Origin: Inia geoffrensis | Taxonomy: Eukaryota; Chordata; Mammalia; Artiodactyla; Iniidae | NCBI GenBank assembly: GCA_036417435.1 | Contig: CM070904.1 | Coordinates: 46,197,908-46,261,907, forward strand | Direction of reading: 5' to 3' | DNA: 64,000 bases | In this document: piece after piece, positions 11,501 through 23,377 of the stretch | How the letters are laid out: every line of letters begins with the position of its first letter | Numbering within the stretch: the first letter of the stretch is position 1 | Notes under the pieces: model-generated | The model's database searches: none | The model's input: the letters and a program-made list of their open reading frames with translations, nothing else | Told to the model about the DNA's origin: nothing | Translations under genes and position numbers: made by a program

Positions 11501-12160
11501 GAGGTGAGCAAGGATGAGGAATGGTGTTATACTTTTAATCTTTCATACTCACATTTATTTAGCAATTTCAGGAGCTTATCCAGTCCAATGCTGGGCAAGT
11601 TTTGACATGGGAACGACTGGAATTTGATGTCCTTTCACATTCTTATGCCAACTTTATTTTCTGTGGTTCATTCTTATATCAAGTGTCTGAGACCTTCATT
11701 CTGCTCACTCATACCCAGAATTACCCATCATAACACCTAAGTAGCATTTCCTCTTAAAATAGAGCTATGCTTTTCCTGTGTTTTTTGAAAACTACCTACT
11801 TTACAATTATTCTTACAGAGGATAAAATTTGAGTCTCAGAGATATTAAATATCTTACCAGAGATCACCGTAGAGAGATACTTTTCATGGATTATAAGATC
11901 CTACACTCTATTTCTTATTGAAATAGATATATTCAGTAAGAGTATTTGAAGTAGTTTGAGTTTTATCAAAACCCAGAATTCAAAAATCTATTATGGCTAA
12001 CAGTATGTAGTTCCATAATTGAAAAGGACCTGGACTTAACAATATGAGCTAAACAGAGAGAAGTAAGGAAAATAAACAGAGTTTTCTTTATTTACCTTGT
12101 TGCCTTTTCCTCTGTTACAGGGAAAGCTGAAAAGCAGATAATCAAAAGTGCTTTGTTTTT
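8593..12160. other. Long repeat-poor AT-rich block
   Basis: Apart from a MIR scrap near 11805-11925 I recognise no repeat, gene or RNA in about 3.5 kb. The ORF at 8809-9018 encodes 69 residues with no motif I know. Low repeat density can mark conserved non-coding or simply old unique DNA. The sequence alone does not decide. Confidence 0.5.
11805..11925 (-). mobile_element. MIR-like fragment
   Basis: The sequence 'tttgagtctcagagatattaaatatcttaccagagatcacc' (11829-11869) resembles the reverse complement of the MIR core. Heavily diverged. Confidence 0.45.
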
Positions 12161-12164
12161 TCTA

Positions 12165-12335
12165 ACATATCATTATATAAGATGCATAAAATGTATTTAT
12201 CTTATTTATTGCCTGTCTCACACATTAAAACGTAAGCTTCATGAGGGTAGGGATTTTTGCCATTTTATGTTTTTAGCATCTTTAACTGTACCTGACACAA
12301 AGTAAATGCTAAATAAATCTTTGTTGAATGACAAA
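12165..12335 (+). mobile_element. L2 3' end
   Basis: Clear L2 order in plus orientation: 'acgtaagcttcatgagggtagg', 'tgtttttagcatctttaactg', 'tacctgacacaaagtaaatg', 'ctaaataaatctttgttgaa'. Confidence 0.75.
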
Positions 12336-12960
12336 TTCCTTGACTTTGAACTTCTCAGGGCCAACATCCTAGAGATTTAAGAGTGGTTTAAGGGATTTAC
12401 AGTTTATGTGGCCATGTGTTATTCTTTATTTTATTCTCTGTCTTTAGAATCTAATCCCTACATAAGCTGAGGCACCGTCATTTTGAATGAACATTTTATA
12501 TAATATTTGTACATGTGCTCAAATTATACATTTATAGCACAACACATGGTAAGCATTCACAATACATAATCATTTGGCAGCATATGTATGGAGCATAAAG
12601 GAAAAATACCAACAAACAGGAGCTAAGTCTAATAAATTAGAAATATCAAAAAAGAAAGACTAGTATTATATTTAAATTTTTTAAATACATTAACATCTAG
12701 ACCCAATACTTTTAAATTCTAAATATTTTTGTGGCTTCACAAAGATTTTTAGCATTAGATGGATTCCATGAAGCCCAGAGGTATCTCATTATGGGCAATA
12801 CTCTTAAAATCATATCCAAAATGTACAGATTTTCAAATAGAGATTGCTTATTTACATTTTGTCAGGGAACAAATCCATAGATTTTATCAAATTTCAAAAA
12901 AATAAAGTTAAGGACTATTGATGAATGAGATTTTTAAGTTTTTTTTTTTTTAATGCATAC
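12336..12960. other. Unassigned AT-rich stretch
   Basis: No gene or recognisable repeat. Confidence 0.5.
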
Positions 12961-13090
12961 TCAGTCATTTTCGTTTATTCAACAAACACATATATATGCT
13001 AGGAGTATATAAAAGGTACATGCTATGTGCTCCAGCTAGACTCTCAGGATACAACAGTAAGTTAGAGGCTCCTTTAGTTAAAGTCTAGTG
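12961..13090 (-). mobile_element. L2 3' end fragment
   Basis: 'cgtttattcaacaaacacat' followed by 'tgtgctccagctagactctc' and 'aggatacaacagtaagttag' is the reverse complement of the L2 3' end, diverged. Confidence 0.55.
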
Positions 13091-14399
13091 ACTAACATCT
13101 GTAACTGTTAAAAATTATCTAGTTTTGGACCCAAAAGTCCTCATCCTTTCTGATTTTACCTTACTAAAATTGAAATCAAATAATATTTCAATGAATTCAA
13201 AATTTATTACCAGAGAGATAAGAATCACTCTATTTCACATTTATGAAAATGTATTTAAAGAACATGAAATCATACATTTCTTGTTAGGTGGTGTAGTATC
13301 ATAAATTATTGACAGTCAGCTTTCCATTTACTTGTTAAAATATGCAGCATTTGGTTCTGATATTTTAAGTGTTTTACACATTTACAAAAATAAAATGGTC
13401 AGCACTTTAGAGTTGTTATGATCCCAATCTTATTCTAATGCAAATGTATAAGTTTCTTTCTTGTAAATTAGTAAGAAAAATACATTTTATAAAAAGCTAA
13501 TTTGAAGACTCTCTTATTCTCTTTAACTATTCCTAGTGCTTCTTTATACTTTCTTAAACTGTTCAGAAGTACTAGATCTCTTCATGTGGTACTTAATCTG
13601 TTAGGCTTCCTCTTCTGTTTACAGAATATTAGTCTTCTGACATAAGACAATATTACTCTTGTGGACACTTAAAATGTCATCACTGTTTTTCTGATGTATG
13701 AATAATCAGGTCAAAGATCTGTCTAAAGTCCTTGTGAGATAATGGCTGTTAGCTTCATTTTTTTTCTCCTTTCCACATTTCTTAATTCCACACAACATGA
13801 TGGGGATATGAGCAAATTGTGATTCCATTCCTTTTATTCCATTTTTTGGTAATCTATGTAGTTGGCATTTATGCCTCCTCTGGTAATAGTAAAAAACAAG
13901 GCTTTATTTTAATGGGGAGAGAGATCTTTTTTGGCTTTTTCCATGGACTCATGCAACTTTTTCTTTTTTTTTTTCATGATAAACTAATATTCAAGTAAGT
14001 GCTGATTTAAGGCCACTTTTACCTATTGAAAACCACCATTATCTGTAGAACCCTGCATTGAATTTATCATCAAATTCCTACTGCTTTGTTCTCAGACTAA
14101 AGGATTTAATCAGCGGACCTCCAACTAAATGATTTCCATTAAATATGCACTTTGTTATTTTAGGTGCTGCCTGGAACCTACCTTTTAAGCACTGTTCATA
14201 TTTTCCTGCACATTTACTCTCCTCCTGTACTACACATGCACTTTAGCATGCTTTAATTCCTTTAACTGGCTTAAAAAATATTTTATACATCTTAACATTA
14301 TATCCTGCAATAATGTTATAATTGCTACCAGCAATTTAAATTTATTCCCAGATTCAAACTCTTTGCTTTTTTTTTTCTTGTTTCCTCTCCAAGATTCCA
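13091..14399. other. Repeat-poor AT-rich block
   Basis: No gene is seen. Several T-rich runs occur (for example 13970 and 14370) without a complete repeat attached. Confidence 0.5.
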
Positions 14400-14749
14400 C
14401 ATGGAATTTTTTTTTTTTTTTTCTACCTGAGGTTCTTATATTTTCCTTTGGGTTTGTCTGCTGGAGGTGAATTCTTACTCTTTGTATGCAAATGCATTTA
14501 TGTTACCTTTATTCTTAAAAATATTATCTATGGTGGAAAATTAGGCTCAACAATTCTGCCCTTTAGCATCTTGAAGACACTTCATGCTTTTGTGGCCTCA
14601 AATGTTGTTCAGTAGTCACTCAATCATTCCTTTGAGGTTTAATCTTTGGGTACTTTCAATACTTTTATGCTTTGTTTCCTTCATCAATTATGGGAAATTC
14701 TCAACCATTACCTCGTGAAAAATTTCTCTGGGGCCCATTTTTGCCCCTG

Positions 14750-14971
14750 TTTTTTTTTTTTTTTTTTTTTTTTTCTTTTGTGGTACGCGGGCCTCTCACT
14801 GTTGTGGCCTCTGCTGTTGCGGAGCACAGGCTCCGGACGCACAGGTTCAGCAGCCATGACTCACGGGCCCAGCCGCTCCGCGGCATGTGGGATCTTCCCA
14901 GACCGGGGCACGAACCCGTGTCCCCTGCATCGGCAGGTGGACTCCTAACCACTGCACCACCAGGGAAGCCC
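14750..14971 (-). mobile_element. CHR-type SINE (~200-bp form)
   Basis: On the minus strand the head is gggcttccctggtggtgcag, followed by the tRNA-derived promoter region, a GC-rich body (cagaccggggcacgaaccc read on plus) and a tail of about 25 A. An imperfect short repeat (tgcccct/tgccctt) flanks it. The SINE alone accounts for the overlapping ORFs at 14646-14992 on both strands. Confidence 0.92.
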
Positions 14972-15240
14972 TGCCCTTCTTCTATTTTCTAAAATTTTAG
15001 TTAAAAAGATATTAGACATTTTTCACTGTATCCTCTCTTACCCCTTCATCTTTAATTCTGTATTTGTCTCTCCTTGTTCTTTCTAGCTGAGCTGTGTGTA
15101 ACTGGCTATTAAAATCGTTATGTTGTCTACTTGGTTTTAGTTATACTTTTCAATTCCACAATTTCAGTTGATTTTTATTCATATATGCCATATTGCTTTT
15201 TATAGTTTCCAGTTCTTTACTCTAAATTTTAAATGTATTT

Positions 15241-15354
15241 AGGGACTTCCCTGGCGGTCCAGTGGTTATGCAAGAGGTGCTATTTCGATCCCTGGTCCCT
15301 GGTCGGGAAGTGAGATCCCACATGCCCACGTGCCACGTGGCACAGCCAAAAAAA
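15241..15354 (+). mobile_element. Short tRNA-derived SINE (CHR-related)
   Basis: The head gggacttccctggcggtcca and B-box-like 'atttcgatccctggtc' are followed by 'gagatcccacatgcccacg' and a short A tail. It is flanked by tgtattt at 15234-15240 and 15359-15365, a 7-bp target duplication. At about 115 bp it is a shorter form than the other SINEs here. Two E-box hexamers lie near its 3' end. Confidence 0.85.
15330..15343. repeat. 14-bp perfect palindrome containing an E-box
   Basis: gtgccacgtggcac equals its own reverse complement. CACGTG occurs at 15334-15339 and again at 15327-15332. Confidence 0.8.
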
Positions 15355-15660
15355 TCCCTGTATTTTTATTCTCCTGAACATGGTAAATCATTGTTTTACA
15401 ATCTACATCTAATAATTCCCCTAACCAGACTTCCTCTCAACCAACTTCTGTTGAATATTGTTCTGTTGATTTTAGCTTGTGCATTTTTATTCTGCTATTT
15501 GCATTATTTATCTTAGATTGTTTCTTAGAACAATTAATTCCAGAAATAATTTGAGTCCTAAGATGTTTCTATACCCTTTCGAAGATGACTTTTGTTTCCT
15601 TCTGCCAAGCAGAAGTATGTGCTAGATGACCAAGACCAAAACTTATGAACTGTTTGTGTT

Positions 15661-16339
15661 ATCTACATGGCCTGCCGGCGTCTAGTCCATACCCCACCTC
15701 CTGAAGGCAGTTTCTTCATGTTCCTGCTCTGAGCAAGGGATTTCCATGAGGGTTTCTACTTTTAGTGATCACTTAAATTTAACTTTCATCTTTTCAACTC
15801 AGTGAGTCTCCTGACTGATAGGTTTTCTCTCAGATGTGTCCTGGGCATTGGCAGAAGTCCCCAGTACAAAGGTGGCAGTGTAGCCCTAGCAGTCAGAGAA
15901 GGTCCCTGCTCCCGGAGGTCCAGGGCTCTGTCACCTGTTGTCTGCTGCCTCTCAGCTGTCTGGTATGATTGAAAATGCCCCTAGTAAAGAAGTGGCTAAT
16001 TCTCTCCCTTGTTATTTTATGAGGACCTCAGCATATGTACTGACATAATATGCTCAGCATATATAACAGCTTAGTGTATTAGTATGTCTTTTAGGTCCAG
16101 CTTTTTAGGTGCCTTTGGCAGGAAGTGCTTTGAATCACCTAGGTGACCACTTATTGGAAATGGATTTCTCTCAAATGTTAGTTTTTCACAGACTTTATTC
16201 ACAGTCACGTTATATTTGGGAGAAGTTAACATTTTGTAAATCTGTGTTGGAGATCTTAAAAATATTAGTAACTCCTGCCTTGACGATTTCACTCTGGCAG
16301 TGTATTTGAAGAAAAGAGACCAAAGGGAAAAAACACGAA
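15661..16339. other. Unassigned stretch
   Basis: Slightly more GC-rich than its surroundings at 15660-15960. I recognise neither an exon nor a named repeat. It may continue the old L1-derived block to the left. Confidence 0.4.
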
Positions 16340-16920
16340 AAACTATGGGAACACTTTATACAAAAAGATATTAATTATAACATTTTTTAAACTCCAATAA
16401 AAAAAATGAAAACAAATGACATATCAAATAAAATGGAATAGATGTGCTAACTATGATTTATCCATACAATGGATTAGTATTTAGTAATTAAAAATAATAT
16501 TTTTCTATAAGCATGCTACCTAAAATCAGAAGATAAAATTTCATAGACTATGTGATTAAAATTATACAAATAAAAGAAACAGGACTATAAATCAGAACAC
16601 ATGGAGGACAAATCACTAAAAATCTGTAGATTATTATTATTATTATGAATGCTGACTTATATATTTATTTATATTTTATATATATTTCTAATTATAAAAT
16701 AAAACCATACTACTTTTAAAATTAGAAAAATATTATTCTAAATGCATCTAAAAGTAAACATAGCAAAATATAATCAGTAATTTTATTTGGGTAGTGGGAA
16801 TTTAAGTTTCCACCCTTCTTTCAATTTCTTTGTATTTCCCAAATTCTCTAAGATTAGCATGCAGCCATTTTTTATGATCATAATAAAATACACTCTTTTT
16901 AAGCTAAATTTTTAAAAATC
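16340..16920 (+). mobile_element. Old L1 (L1M-type) 3' region fragment
   Basis: 'atttatccatacaatggatt' and 'gtatttagtaattaaaaat' match the L1 segment describing the end of ORF2 and its 3' UTR. 'gaggacaaatcactaaaaat' and a closing 'tctttgtatttcccaaattc' follow in the same order as in L1M 3' ends. Confidence 0.55.
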
Positions 16921-19177
16921 CACCTTTATTCCTGCCTGAAAATAATATTACATAGACTCTTGTTTATATATGTTACATAAAACTGTCCCTTAAAATAAGG
17001 TTAAAATCATTCAATCATGTAAAGTTCTGCAAAGTATGTTCTAGGCAGCATGGCTACCTGTCAGTGTTTGCAATAATAGTTCACAAAGGTTATCATCAAC
17101 ATGAATTGGCAGGAATTTTTTTTTCAAATTCTTTTTTTTTAAACAATTTGGCTTTTAAAAAATGCACTGTTTAAATAAGGCCTGAATTAAAGAAGAATTT
17201 CATCTGGCATCAACTTTTCAGTCATGTCCTCAGTGTAAAATATAGCTTTATAAGGGAAAGCAGTCCTTAAAGGCTTTATATTAGAAGTAAAATACCATAT
17301 GCTATTAAAAAAGCAAACTTTCTAGAGTATATGTTTTGTGTAATAAAGACCATAACGTGAAAGGGTAATATAAAATAACTGCATAAACGTACAGCCTTCT
17401 GACTCATGTAATGTGTTCCTTTCTCTTTCAGCATTGAATTGCTTTCTGCAAAGGATCCTTAAGTACTTTATCTCATTTTAAATGGTGAAAGAAAAAGGAT
17501 TTCTAATTCTTCCCATTTTCGTCTTGGTGTCCAAATCTAATGTTCTCCTAATCAATCACCTCCCATTAATTCTAGCTTTGTTTCCTTAGTCACTCTTAGC
17601 AACACCCACAATTCTGTTTCTGATGCTGTGATAGCTGTTATGTCATATTCATCTAGCATAGTATTTATGAAGTATAATATTGTTCACAATAATCTTTAGT
17701 TTTAGAAATAAAACAAATTAAACAAAAATACATTATGCTCTTGAGTTGTTTCTTGCCTGCTCAATAGGTTAACTGTGACCTCAGCATAAGGAAAGAATAG
17801 CTAACTAGGCTGAAATTAGGTTACAAAGGTGGTCTGACTTGTTTAGAAAACAGTGTTGCTCTTTGCAAACTAATCCTGTAAAATTGTAATTTTTACTTTC
17901 TTCACAAATCAAGGACTTTCAAATACACATTTGGTTACTCCTGATATTTGGATAAGCAAATCAGGAAATGTTTTTATATTCCAAATTTGTCAAGATTTTT
18001 AATCTTGTTTTCCTCACCAAATTTGTTAACCAGATAGTCTTATGGCAAACTTCAATATGAAAGTTTTAAACTCAAATGCCTTTTTTTGATGACTTAAGAT
18101 ACTTTATAAAATCAGTCTTTTTTTTATATCCATTCATTCATTTGTACCTCACCTTGTCTGAAACGTTTTAAGATATTAAGAGTGTGTGTGTGCATGTAAT
18201 GAGATAAAATACTAATAAAATTAATGAGTGAGGAAAGTAGGACAAAGAGAAAATGACAAAATGAAAAGTAAGGTGAAACGAACATGACATTAATACAGGA
18301 AAAGCTCACCAAGGGTTTTTACATATCTGTTGGCTGCAGAATACAAATTTGACCCTAAATTAATTAATGAATATGAAATTCATTCGAGTAATTGGTATGA
18401 ATTTAGAAATATGATAACATAATTCAGTAAGAAAAAACAAAGAGTTGTATAAGAGAAGTATCACACTTCCTGATACTAAGGCCAGAGAGAAATTACTTCT
18501 GTGAATTCTCATGAAAAGGATATTATTCAAACAGTAATTTTTTTATAGTAAACAAATCAACTTATTCAGTGGTGCTGTTTCCTACCTAAAAGGCTCGTTC
18601 TGGGTGAATGCGAAAAGACTGTCATTCAACTCAGGAAAAACAGCTAGGTAAGGGGACATGAGATGAGGCCAAGTGTACAGTTCTCTTCCAGTCTACTTAA
18701 AGCTCCTCCAAAACTGTTTTCTATGAATAAAAATTCTCTTTACTAAGACTTTCATTTGTATTAAACAACACTGATTCCAAGATTTTAACCCTTGACCAGT
18801 AGCTATGTTTCAAGTTAAGCAAAGAGCCAAAAGCAACATCAGTCAGTTGAGCGAGCATATGTGTGGACCTTTGTGGGGATGGAGCATCCTAGCAAGGAGC
18901 TACCAAAAGAGAAGGAAACTGTCCCCTCTTCCCAGAAATGAAGGAATAACTCATGGGCTGGATGAAGTATCTCTTAGAAGTAGTTGTGAATATTGTCACA
19001 ACAGGTGCCACAACTTAGAGCTATGTAGGTGGTGCTCTGCATAACGTTCTCCTTATCAGTATGTCATCTAAAGGGTTACATCTATGGGGGTTTGAGAGCA
19101 CCTTTTTCTAATTCACATAAAGGATCTCTAAAGCTTAGCTTTGGCCAGGTTAAGATGTATTAATAGATTAAGTACAA
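16921..19177. other. Unassigned AT-rich block
   Basis: About 2.2 kb without a gene or repeat I can name. Small ORFs (18124-18312 minus, 18805-19044 plus) show no known motif. Confidence 0.45.
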
Positions 19178-20030
19178 GCAGTCCCTGCTTTTGCATGATT
19201 CTGAACGCACAACTTTCAGTAACAATGATTTAGTTAAGTAACACCAGTCCCCCAATGACACAGTTTAAATTTTGCTTATCATGGTATGAGTTGTGAGGAA
19301 TTACATACTGATACAAACTTCTCTACTAGCTCTTCAGTCCATGAATCACTAAGTAAGTAACAGACCTGCATCACCATCAATGACCCAATTGTGTCACTTG
19401 TTTCAAAGTCTGTCAGTGATTGATTTCTGAGCATCTGTTAACAAGTCCACACACAGACATCAAGGTATGGAATTGTGTTGCCTTCTTGTCTCCCAGTGGT
19501 AAATCTATGTGACATTTTACAAAAATGGATAATTGAAAGACAAAGAGAGGTATGGTCAACAAAGATGAACGTGCAGGGGGAAAAAGGAGGAAGGCAAGGA
19601 AGAGGAAAAAGAAGAGAAGGAAGAAAAGGAGGAGGGGTGAAAAGAAAAGTGGTGATGCTAGAAGTGAAATTCAAATTAAATGTAAGTAGAGTTACAGTAC
19701 AAATAGCTGAGTGTAGGAATGTTGACAATGGCACCATTCAAGAGACTCTAAACATGTGCCATAGTAAGTTAGTGAGGGTAAACTTGTTAACATAAATGAG
19801 TAAAGCAGTTGTGACAGAAAGGAAAGAGATGTCTCAGAAGAAGTGATGCCAGCAAAAACTTCACACTGAAGGAACTCTCAGAGATATTTCAAAACATTGA
19901 AAGCACAAAGGGTAAACGTTGGAACCTGCTCCAAATGTTGAAAGGTGTAAGGAAATTCTCCAGAGCATAAGAAAAAAAAAGCTCACTTCACATTTTAAAT
20001 TACATGAAGAGAAGAAAAGGGAAATGCTAT
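19178..20030 (+). mobile_element. Tigger/pogo-like DNA transposon remnant
   Basis: The left edge 'cagtccctgcttttgcatg' preceded by a TA-containing context resembles a Tigger terminal repeat. Near 19860-19985 a broken frame reads like the C-terminal part of a Tigger-family transposase (TLKELSEIFQNIESTKGK). The frame is interrupted and the right terminus is not seen, so it is a fossil. The call rests on a short resemblance. Confidence 0.45.
19576..19650. repeat. Polypurine tract
   Basis: The plus strand is almost pure A/G for about 75 bases apart from isolated C and T. It lies inside the Tigger-like remnant and gives rise to the Arg/Lys/Gly-rich ORF product there. Confidence 0.8.
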
Positions 20031-21059
20031 TCAAACTACTCTCTTGATAAGCTATTTTACAAATAAATAAAACACTTTAATTTTCAACATCTCCAATGTT
20101 TCAGTGCACTAAATAAATGTTTTACTAATTTTTCATATACATACCTCTATAACCAAAAGAAAGAAAATTTTTAATGTTTTGACAACAAATTTTAAAAGTC
20201 ATGGAACAATCATAATTTTCCCATTGATTATTAAAGTTGCTTTCATGTTTTTAGTTTGTATGATTACTTTTACAGTCCTACACTCCTGTGCAAAGAGAGG
20301 ACTTCTTGTACTAAACACTATGAGTAGGTAAATATGTAAATAAGATAGATTACAGTACTGGTAAAACAAAAATAAATGCTATGTATGAAAAAGCCTTTTG
20401 ATGTATTATAAGAAAGGAAAAAAACATAAAAGAAAATGTATTCATTTAATAATATTGATAACTTCTTCAAAACTGGCATAAGCAAAATTAAAAGACAACA
20501 TATTAGAAATATATATTTATAATGTGTATGGAATAAAAAAATAATTAAGATAAAGAGTTCAAACCAAAAAAATTAGCAAGTATCCCAAGAGATAATGGAA
20601 TAGCTGGGAAGAAAATAAACTCTAGAAAAGATTTGGTTACAAGGAACTAAAACACACTTTAGCTTGCATGAAATAAAAGGAAATAAATGAAAAGCAAGAA
20701 TTTCATTTCGTCTTCATAGGGATTGAAGCTTGGAGATAGAAAGTCAGGAATGGAAGCTGGTTTATTTTTCTCCTCATGGATTCTCCAACTTCCCCTCTGT
20801 TTTAAAGCCAGTCTAGATTTGTTCATGCAGCTTCCTCATAGCTGCAAAATGGCCACCTAAAGCAAAATCTCATCACCTTTTGGTTCAACAGCTACTGTAG
20901 CTGACTTTATTTTCTGAGATTTGTGTGTCTAGATTTGTTTCTCAATAAAGATTTGGTCTCAGGGCACACTTCTTATCAGAAGATGATGCAATTTGTTGGC
21001 TACTTCCAGCAACTTTGGGCAGGGCAGATGCATTTACTGACATACGCAATTCACTTAAT
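20031..21059. other. Unassigned stretch
   Basis: No gene seen. The segment 20700-20990 ('cttcctcatagctgcaaaat') resembles an old dispersed repeat of a type I cannot name. Confidence 0.4.
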
Positions 21060-21351
21060 TAACAAAAGAAGAAATTAAAATGTCTAATGAACATCTGAAG
21101 ATATTTTAAATCGCAGTCAAATAATTGATTCATAAAATAGTGAAACATATTATGTATAATAAAATATGAATAATCAAGAAAAAGCAGACAAGAAAGAAAA
21201 TTGACACACCCATGAGCACTGCTTGAGAGATTACAAATTAGTACAATTATTTTACAGAGAAATTTGTCAGTGCACAACAAAAGCCTCAAAAATCTGGATT
21301 TCCAGTGATTTAATTTCACTTTTAGAAATTTATCTTCAAGAAATAATTATG
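21060..21351 (+). mobile_element. Old L1 (L1M-type) fragment, left part
   Basis: 'cacttttagaaatttatctt' and 'caagaaataattatg' match the L1 stretch 'cttctaggaatttatcctaaagaaataat' near the ORF2 end. It continues after the inserted SINE with 'cgtacagggatgttcatttt'. Confidence 0.65.
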
Positions 21352-21664
21352 GGGACTTCCCTGCTGGCACAGTGGTTAAGAATCTGCCTGCCAATGCAGG
21401 GGACATGGGTTCAATCCCTGGTCCAGGAAGATCCCACATGCCGCAGAGCAACTAAGCCCGTGCTCCACAACGACTGAGGCTGTGCTCTAAAGCCCGCGAG
21501 CCACAACTACGGAGCCCGCACGCCTAGAGCCCGTGCTCTGCAACAAGAGAAGCCATGAAGCACATGCACCGCAACAAAGAGTAGTCTCCGCTCGCCACAA
21601 CTAGAGAAAGCCCGCGTGCTGCAACAAAGACCCAATGCAGTTAAAAATAAAATAAATTTAAAAA
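21352..21664 (+). mobile_element. CHR-type SINE (~310-bp form)
   Basis: The head is gggacttccctgctggcaca. An A-box-like tggcacagtgg and a B-box gttcaatcc fit RNA polymerase III internal promoter consensus. The long body ends in caaagacccaatgcagtt and an A-rich tail. Perfect 14-bp duplications aagaaataattatg flank it at 21338-21351 and 21665-21678. It is inserted in an old L1. Confidence 0.95.
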
Positions 21665-21678
21665 AAGAAATAATTATG

Positions 21679-21975
21679 ACTTCATAAAACAGTTTACGTA
21701 CAGGGATGTTCATTTTTATATTATGTAAAATAGAGAATGAAATGAAAAACTTCAATATTCAATAAGAAAGAATGGCTAGTTGGTCATGTTTTTAAATAAT
21801 GAAATATTATTCACTCATTACAATTCATAGAAGTCCCATATTCATTTTTGTAGACATCTATATTCACATGCAATAACATGGAGAAAAGTGTAGGTTCTGT
21901 ACACTCTGAGAGAATATTTTAAAGTATTTGGAAGAATTTGATAAAAATCACTTAAGACAAAGAATAATTGCACAC
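21679..21975 (+). mobile_element. Old L1 (L1M-type) fragment, right part
   Basis: Continuation of the L1 split by the SINE: 'agggatgttcatttttatat', 'gaatggctagttggtcatgt' and 'aataatgaaatattattcac' follow the L1 order for the ORF2 tail and 3' UTR. Confidence 0.6.
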
Positions 21976-22267
21976 CAGTGTTTCTCAAACTATATGTGGT
22001 AAAAGACCAGTGTTGTTGTTGTTGTTATTCCTTCTAATCCTAATTCACTGGAGACTAATACGTTTAAAAAAAGCAATAATAAAATAAATCAATACAAAAA
22101 TAAAATAAAATGATGACATTCAATATAAGTGTTTTTATTAGATTCAATAGACAAAATATATCATCTTGTTATATATGTTTCTAAACACTTTCAGTTTCTA
22201 TACTTATCACAGACTGGTAACCAATTTGCAGACCAACGAATTGTGAAACACAACTTGAATAGCACTG
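21976..22267. mobile_element. hAT-type non-autonomous DNA element (MER/Charlie-like)
   Basis: The termini are cagtgtttctcaaac on the left and, as reverse complement of the right end, cagtgctattcaagttg. This fits the CAGTG...CACTG ends of hAT elements. 'tatcacagactggtaaccaa' near the right end is also typical. A (GTT)n run sits at about 22011-22027. No target duplication is legible. Confidence 0.55.
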
Positions 22268-22359
22268 TAATCGATCTTCATTATACTGTCTCCTAAAGAG
22301 TTGGTTTTATTAACAGCAAAGCTTTTGATTCACTAAATGATATGCAGATTTGTTATTAA

Positions 22360-22610
22360 AATTACTAATTATTATAACTAACATATATGGAAGGCTTTCT
22401 ATGCCTGTCACTATTGTCTATACAAAAAAAAAAAAAAAAAACCTAAAAATAACCATGAAAGATAAGTAAAATTACTCCATTCATGCTAGAGACATACTGA
22501 AGAAATTTTCCCAGGGATACACAGCCAGTCAGTAGCAGACCTGGGATTTGAACTGGGGCAATGTGACTTTAAAGCCCGTGTTCTAATGCACTATTCTATA
22601 GCCTCTCATT
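22360..22610 (-). mobile_element. MIR SINE (with internal A-run)
   Basis: 'agggatacacagccagtcag', 'tagcagacctgggatttgaa', 'ccgtgttctaatgcactatt' are reverse-complement MIR landmarks. An A-run of about 19 at 22424-22442 interrupts the left half. Confidence 0.75.
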
Positions 22611-23360
22611 GCACACTGCCTTGTGACCTGAAGCTGAACTGCCTCTGTAAAGGTGGGGCTCTTCTGGTGACAGAAAAGAACTCACAGACACACCTTAAAA
22701 GGAGAATTAACAAAGTTTAATGCTAGATGTGTCCCAGGAACTCCTTTGTCTATTCTAGGACATCTTTGGTAAATTTGGGTATTCCAATTCCCCCAAAATA
22801 TTGAGTACAACTGGATATTTAACTAAAATATAAAACGGGCTGAGGTGTGTTTCAATGTCCTAGTTGTCACTACCCTCATCAATTGTGCCATAGATAACAC
22901 ACCAAAGTTAACTGTGTTAAAAGGTTACATTTTTTAGATTAGGAGCTTATTATTTTCTTTTATTTATTTCCTTTTTATTTGATTTTCTGGACCTCAGACG
23001 CAAAGTGTTGTATTAACCATATGCCTCAGCTAGTAACTCACATCGATCTGAGCAAAACTCCTTTTATTTTAATTTTGTTTCTCTTTTGGCCCAGTTCCCT
23101 ACTCTCATTTCTCTATCTACCAAAAAAGACACCCATTTTAATATGTTATAGATAGGTAGGTAGGTAGGTAGGTAAGCAGATTAGATAGATAGATAGAGCT
23201 ATAGTGGCAGCTGTTTCTTAAAAAAATTATCTTTTATTTGTATACATTCTTATAAAACAATTTTTGTACTATTTATCTTCTCTCAATACAATGTTTCTAA
23301 GATTTATCTACAGCGCTGGGGGCACATCTCCCTCATTTTCTCTGAGTATGCCACAGTGTG
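22611..23360. other. Unassigned stretch with GGTA/GATA microsatellite
   Basis: No gene or named transposon is recognised. A compound tetranucleotide repeat lies at 23151-23196. Confidence 0.45.
23151..23196. repeat. Compound (GGTA)n / (GATA)n microsatellite
   Basis: Six GGTA-type units are followed after aagcagatta by four GATA units. Confidence 0.9.
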
Positions 23361-23377
23361 CCTTCAGTATGCATTTT

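Larger units (their letters stand above)
14400..15660 (-). mobile_element. Probable old L1-derived sequence, interrupted by two SINEs
   Basis: T-rich text such as 'taatctttgggtactttc' and 'ctaaattttaaatgtattt' resembles reverse-complement L1 5' or internal sequence. It continues in the same style across the SINEs at 14750-14971 and 15241-15354. Divergence is too high for a firm family call. Confidence 0.35.

Noticed and set aside
14646..14992. Overlapping ORFs of 83-106 codons on both strands
   Set aside because: They are readings through a CHR SINE and its poly(T) tail. The same peptides recur at 40877, 54450, 58153 and 62070, each within a SINE.
17425..17480. Possible 3' splice site (ttctctttcag) beginning an exon
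   Set aside because: The downstream frame is short, no donor with support follows, and pyrimidine-rich tracts ending in CAG are common by chance in AT-rich DNA.
19475..19795. 106-aa ORF rich in Arg, Lys and Gly
   Set aside because: Its composition comes from a polypurine tract inside a transposon-like fossil. An ORF is open on the opposite strand as well.
21352..21430. tRNA gene
   Set aside because: The A and B boxes belong to a tRNA-derived SINE head. The cloverleaf arms are not complementary and the element has SINE body, tail and target duplication.
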